Below are positions 34,865-38,171 of a stretch of DNA of 38,171 nt, in pieces. Position numbers and translations under genes: made by a program. Each line of letters opens with the position of its first letter. The first letter of the stretch is position 1. The stretch covers positions 1-38,171 of the forward strand of contig JADGIF010000022.1 of the NCBI GenBank assembly GCA_018985225.1. Direction: 5' to 3'. The notes under the pieces were generated by a model. That model made no database searches, was not told where the DNA came from, and worked only from the letters and a program-made list of their open reading frames with translations. This DNA comes from Amoeboradix gromovi (taxonomy: Eukaryota > Sanchytriomycota > Sanchytriomycetes > Sanchytriales > Sanchytriaceae).

Positions 34865-35956
34865 ATGAAAATTTCTGAAAATTTAAAAATACGATTACAA
34901 ATCTTAAATTCTAAAGCACAAGCCGAAGAGGATATTTTGGAAACTGATTTGCTGTATTTCAGTCAATTAATTCAACGCGAATTGCCTAATTACTGTTTGA
35001 TCAACGATATTTACCTAATCGATTTACTAAATATTCCATTTGATACTGATTTTACTTGCTACAAGGGTTATTATACCACAACACCAATTTCCGAGTTATA
35101 CAACTACTCTCCTAAATCCATGGCAGTAATATTAGGTTGCCTGATTAAAAACGAAATGCAGTTTATAACTTGGGAAGACTGTTTAAAGAACAAGAATATG
35201 GAGAGAATCATATCCTTGTTCAACTTTATTTCAAGGCTGGTTGAACATTCACTTTTCCCTAAAAGCCAAAAGCAGTTTTTGTTTTGGGAAAAGGTTTGCC
35301 AGTTTTTACTGATGGCTAAAAATCTATATGGTCTTAAGTGTGTAGCCTGCGCAATGACTAGCGTAGTAACTACAAGGAACTATGATGAGCAAGACTTCAG
35401 TGAAGAACTTAAGGTTTTGATTGAATACACTAAGGAAGATAATAATTTTGATAATTTCAGGAAGCTCCATGTTAATGTCTGCCTTCCGTATATTGGCATA
35501 TTCATTAAAGACATTGTTTACACCTTTGAACAATGTAAACGCGACTTAGAGGATCCGCGGATGCTGGATTTAATTAGTGAATTTGAAAACTACAAAGTGG
35601 AAGAATTCCCAGGCTGGAATGATTTTGAGTTTACAAACAACGACTATGAAGTTCTCCAAATCGTGTTGTCCTACAGCAAGGTGTCTGATGAAAAGATATA
35701 CGATGTTGTCAAAAATCAAACTTTCATGGATAAGCTTTCTGACTTGTCTTCCACATTGCCCAGACCCAACTCTCGATCTAGGCCGAGTTCTCATGGCTCC
35801 TCGAAAGCCAGCTCACCATCTAGACAAAAATCCCTTCACGGAAAAAGCCAATCTGAAAATACAGGTATCACGCCCTTAATGATACGTCGTATTTCACAAA
35901 AGGCAATGCTTAGTTCAAGCTCTAGATCTGAAATACAAGGAAGCGAAAGAATATGA
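34865..35956 (+). CDS. RasGEF (CDC25-like) domain protein
   Basis: A 363-residue protein. Residues about 15-270 match the RasGEF catalytic domain: AEEDILETDLLYFSQLIQRE at the start, ITWEDCLKNKN, IISLFNFISRLVEHSLFP, FWEKVCQFLLMAKNLYGLKC (for KFIxIAxxCxxLxN), and the most telling CLPYIGIFIKDIVYTFE, equal to the family PCxPYLGxYLxDLxFxE. The C-terminal 90 residues are Ser/Arg/Pro-rich and probably disordered. It would load GTP onto a Ras-family GTPase. No REM domain or targeting domain is present, so it is a minimal GEF. AATAAA lies 12 bases after the stop codon. Confidence 0.8.
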   Translation: MKISENLKIRLQILNSKAQAEEDILETDLLYFSQLIQRELPNYCLINDIYLIDLLNIPFDTDFTCYKGYYTTTPISELYNYSPKSMAVILGCLIKNEMQFITWEDCLKNKNMERIISLFNFISRLVEHSLFPKSQKQFLFWEKVCQFLLMAKNLYGLKCVACAMTSVVTTRNYDEQDFSEELKVLIEYTKEDNNFDNFRKLHVNVCLPYIGIFIKDIVYTFEQCKRDLEDPRMLDLISEFENYKVEEFPGWNDFEFTNNDYEVLQIVLSYSKVSDEKIYDVVKNQTFMDKLSDLSSTLPRPNSRSRPSSHGSSKASSPSRQKSLHGKSQSENTGITPLMIRRISQKAMLSSSSRSEIQGSERI

Positions 35957-35967
35957 AGTAGAGAATT

Positions 35968-35979
35968 AATAAATTTATT
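35968..35979. terminator. Palindromic two-way poly(A) signal AATAAATTTATT
   Basis: The same palindrome as at 33483, again exactly between two convergent stop codons (RasGEF, ending 35956, and the GRDP-like gene, ending 35982). Confidence 0.7.
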
Positions 35980-35981
35980 AC

Positions 35982-37778
35982 TTATTTCCAGATCTGCCAA
36001 TTGCTTATCATTCCCATTCCAAATCTCTCTTTCCAGGCCTTCTCTGCCATGAATACGTTTCTTTTTATTTCCTCTATCGACACCTTTAATGATAAGCTCC
36101 ACACATGCTCGTTGTGCTTCAGTAAAGAGCCACAAATAAATTCCAAATAGTGTTCAGTGTCTATTATGTGTGTAAAAAAAGCTACCAGTATATCTATATC
36201 TGGTATATATTGCATTCTGGGTGATGCACTCATCTCGCTCATGACTGGATCATTAAATATTAAATCCAGATATTGATGATACCGCATTAATATCTTATCA
36301 AAGTCAATATCCTTTGCACTAACTAATGGTGGATAAGCAGACACAGGAGATTGAGGAAGCACTCCTAAATCAAGTGGCTGCACAACATTTATTGCCTTTA
36401 TCTTATGTCTTGGAATATCCATTAAGGAAGAATCTCTTTTGGGCTTGTATGGCTCCTTAAAAAAACTATTTCTGAAGCTCTTTTCAAAGCTGTCTTTTGC
36501 ATAAAGCAGTGAGCTTCTAAATGACTTGCCTACTGGGCTTAAATCCGGAAAATAAGAAACATTTACGCCAAAGTCAAGCTCGGTTAGTATTTTGCACCGT
36601 GCTTCTCTAGAAAGATCTTTACTTAATAGATTTCCGAGCATTGGAAACCTTTTCCAGATTAACTCATAAAAGTATTTAAAATTAGACCACAATTCTACTA
36701 AATCACAGGATAGAGGACTAATTGAGCTGTATTTTTCAGGCATTACCTTCACAACATGCCTCATAATATGATTGTACTTTGAAAATGTATCTAAATCGCT
36801 ACGAACAAAAAACAAATTCTCTAGTCTCCACAGCTGGTGCTGTATATTGGTCCATGGATCACTCTTGTATATTTTACTATACAAAGTATTCACATTCTCT
36901 TCTTTGAAATCAAATAACATCAGTATCAACTCCTTGGCAACGGTGGGATCTAACCTATTTGTAAATGTATCTAGGACAGTACCAGCAACAAATCTATCAG
37001 TTTTAGACATGCAAGCAGTTAAATCATCAACAAACCTTTTCGCCGAAATGGTTTCCTTTGTAAATGAGAACTTGCATGAACCACACTGAATAGCCGGAAC
37101 ATCGTCAATGCTCGATATCCCTGCCACAGGATTAGTAGGGCAACCACCTTTGCAAGGCTCAGGATTACATGGAACTGAAGGCCTATTTATTGTTTGAGGT
37201 ATGAATCGACCTAGCCGAAAAGAAATAAACTCACTAGTTTTTATACTGCAGTCGGCTTCGCAGTTTGGACATGGAAGTATCATATTGGTAGTGTTATAGC
37301 CTTTCAATCTATAAGGCTCATTAGTGTACGACTCCCACACTTCTACGCTAGCAGAATCATTGTAATCTTGACCTTCAGTCCAATTTTGTAAAATTTCCTC
37401 AATGGGAATATTAAGAGCCAAACAGAAGTTAGCTCCAAAGAGCCGGAACATATCTTCAAAATATCCATTGAAATCTAATAACAAATGCATCAACCACATC
37501 AATAACACATCTATTGGTGGCAATGTAACCTGAGGTAATGACTTTTGCATTAATGTGAGGAATTTTACATACCTATTTTCTGCACGAACTAAGTAATCCA
37601 ACCAATTGATAGATTGGTGCTGCAAATATGCCGTAGTGTTTGTTAAATCATCATCAACCTCGTAAAAATCAGCCATTGCAATATGCAATAGAATAAGAAA
37701 CTTTTTCATGCTTTCACTGCTTAGAGTATCTATCTTCATTAATTCTATTTGGCGCAAACTTTGTGTAAAGTTAATCAT
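35982..37778 (-). CDS. Glycine-rich domain protein-like (GRDP/DUF1399)
   Basis: A 598-residue protein from the ATG at 37778; the frame runs 17 codons further only with a TTG start. The N-terminal segment RYVKFLTLMQKSLPQVTLPP followed by IDVLLMWLMHLLLDFNGYFE matches the DUF1399 pattern of YxxFLxLMxxxPxxxLxPxxDVDLVWHTHQLxPxxY, with the WHTH replaced by WLMH. A second, weaker copy is IDILVAFFTHIIDTEHYLEF near the C-terminus. Between them are cysteine clusters (CPNCEADC, CNPEPCKGGC, CGSC). Fungal and plant members are poorly understood; plant GRDPs affect stress responses. AATAAA follows four bases after the stop. Confidence 0.72.
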   Translation of the reverse strand: MINFTQSLRQIELMKIDTLSSESMKKFLILLHIAMADFYEVDDDLTNTTAYLQHQSINWLDYLVRAENRYVKFLTLMQKSLPQVTLPPIDVLLMWLMHLLLDFNGYFEDMFRLFGANFCLALNIPIEEILQNWTEGQDYNDSASVEVWESYTNEPYRLKGYNTTNMILPCPNCEADCSIKTSEFISFRLGRFIPQTINRPSVPCNPEPCKGGCPTNPVAGISSIDDVPAIQCGSCKFSFTKETISAKRFVDDLTACMSKTDRFVAGTVLDTFTNRLDPTVAKELILMLFDFKEENVNTLYSKIYKSDPWTNIQHQLWRLENLFFVRSDLDTFSKYNHIMRHVVKVMPEKYSSISPLSCDLVELWSNFKYFYELIWKRFPMLGNLLSKDLSREARCKILTELDFGVNVSYFPDLSPVGKSFRSSLLYAKDSFEKSFRNSFFKEPYKPKRDSSLMDIPRHKIKAINVVQPLDLGVLPQSPVSAYPPLVSAKDIDFDKILMRYHQYLDLIFNDPVMSEMSASPRMQYIPDIDILVAFFTHIIDTEHYLEFICGSLLKHNEHVWSLSLKVSIEEIKRNVFMAEKAWKERFGMGMISNWQIWK

Positions 37779-38040
37779 GAATTTGGAGATTGATTTGATT
37801 GGTTTCGAAATGGTAAATGGCAATGGCAAATAAATATTTGCCAGACTTATGATGCCAACACAAAATGTTATTTACACCAAATGCTTTGGGAACTTTGAGT
37901 CTCAGCTAGATGCAGGATCAAAATGAGCCAGAGAATATGAATAGTAGTGTAGTTTGATGTGTATGACAAGATTTGCAAAGAAATTGTTGCTTTTAATTTG
38001 TGTAAAGCATCATCATCCGAACTAGAAATTTGTACATTAA

Positions 38041-38171
38041 TGATGTACAAATATAAAAACTGGACTAACTTTCTATAACAACTTGGAACATTATTTCAGC
38101 TTTATTAATATTATGGATTTAAGAGGCGAGTGGACATTCAGCTAGTTGCGGAGTTGACGAGTATAAAAGGA
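38041..38171. mobile_element. End of an inverted-repeat-family element running off the window
   Basis: ACAAATATAAAAACTGGACT (from about 38046) is a variant of the terminal repeat at 13913 and 26417. Bases 38072-38171 are repeated in inverse orientation at 26801-26900. The rest of the element lies outside the window. Confidence 0.6.

Noticed and set aside
1-38171. CRISPR array, bacterial operon or prophage
   Set aside because: No regularly spaced short repeats and no ribosome-binding sites; gene content is purely eukaryotic, so TnpB-like pieces are read as Fanzor and not as bacterial insertion sequences.

Overview
The window looks like nuclear DNA from a compact, AT-rich eukaryotic genome. 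The gene set suggests an early-diverging lineage on the fungal side of the opisthokonts (rozellid, aphelid or chytrid-like): fungal-type RAD7, APC1, ORMDL, SGT1, PHF5A/Rds3, mitochondrial bS21, RasGEF and a DUF1399/GRDP protein sit beside C2CD5 and a prominin-family protein, which are better known from animals and scattered protists. That placement is an inference from gene content. Most genes are single open frames. Two are split, and in both the break is repaired by removing a 19-nt GTA...TAG segment in phase 0, which I read as ultra-short spliceosomal introns (ORMDL and APC1).

Layout: 1-294, relic of a Fanzor/TnpB-like gene cut by the window edge; 562-2976 (-) C2CD5-like; 3154-6714 (+) Sel1-repeat protein; 7308-8306 (+) LRR membrane protein; 8354-11147 (+) APC1; 11362-13648 (-) PHF5A, SGT1 and an unrecognised membrane protein; 13.7-15.3 kb, non-genic block with a gene fragment, a 415-bp terminal-inverted-repeat element and a Fanzor relic; 15298-18426 (+) prominin-like; 18799-20654 (-) maleylacetoacetate isomerase/GST zeta and 3-ketoacyl-CoA thiolase; 20.7-22.1 kb, non-genic with a second type of Fanzor-like relic; 22133-24443 (-) C2-like protein, OLA1 and bS21m; 24.48-25.2 kb, the best preserved Fanzor relic; 25627-26400 (+) class IV aminotransferase; 26.4-27.9 kb, repeat-rich with tRNA-Gln(TTG); 27910-28444 (+) ORMDL; 28456-31789 (-) small unknown protein and a full ABC transporter; 31811-33484 (+) RAD7; 33499-34359 (-) ADAT1/Tad1 with a Fanzor relic abutting its start codon; 34865-35956 (+) RasGEF; 35982-37778 (-) GRDP-like; a repeat end runs off the right edge.

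The genes are housekeeping genes with no operon or cluster logic. Gene ends are extremely tight: in about half the genes an AATAAA signal overlaps the stop codon, and two convergent pairs share a palindromic AATAAATTTATT. The non-genic DNA consists largely of decayed mobile elements: several degenerate copies of TnpB-like RNA-guided nuclease genes (Fanzor), always on the same strand as the next gene downstream where that gene is visible, and a short family with the terminal repeat TGGGACACCAAATATAAAAA.
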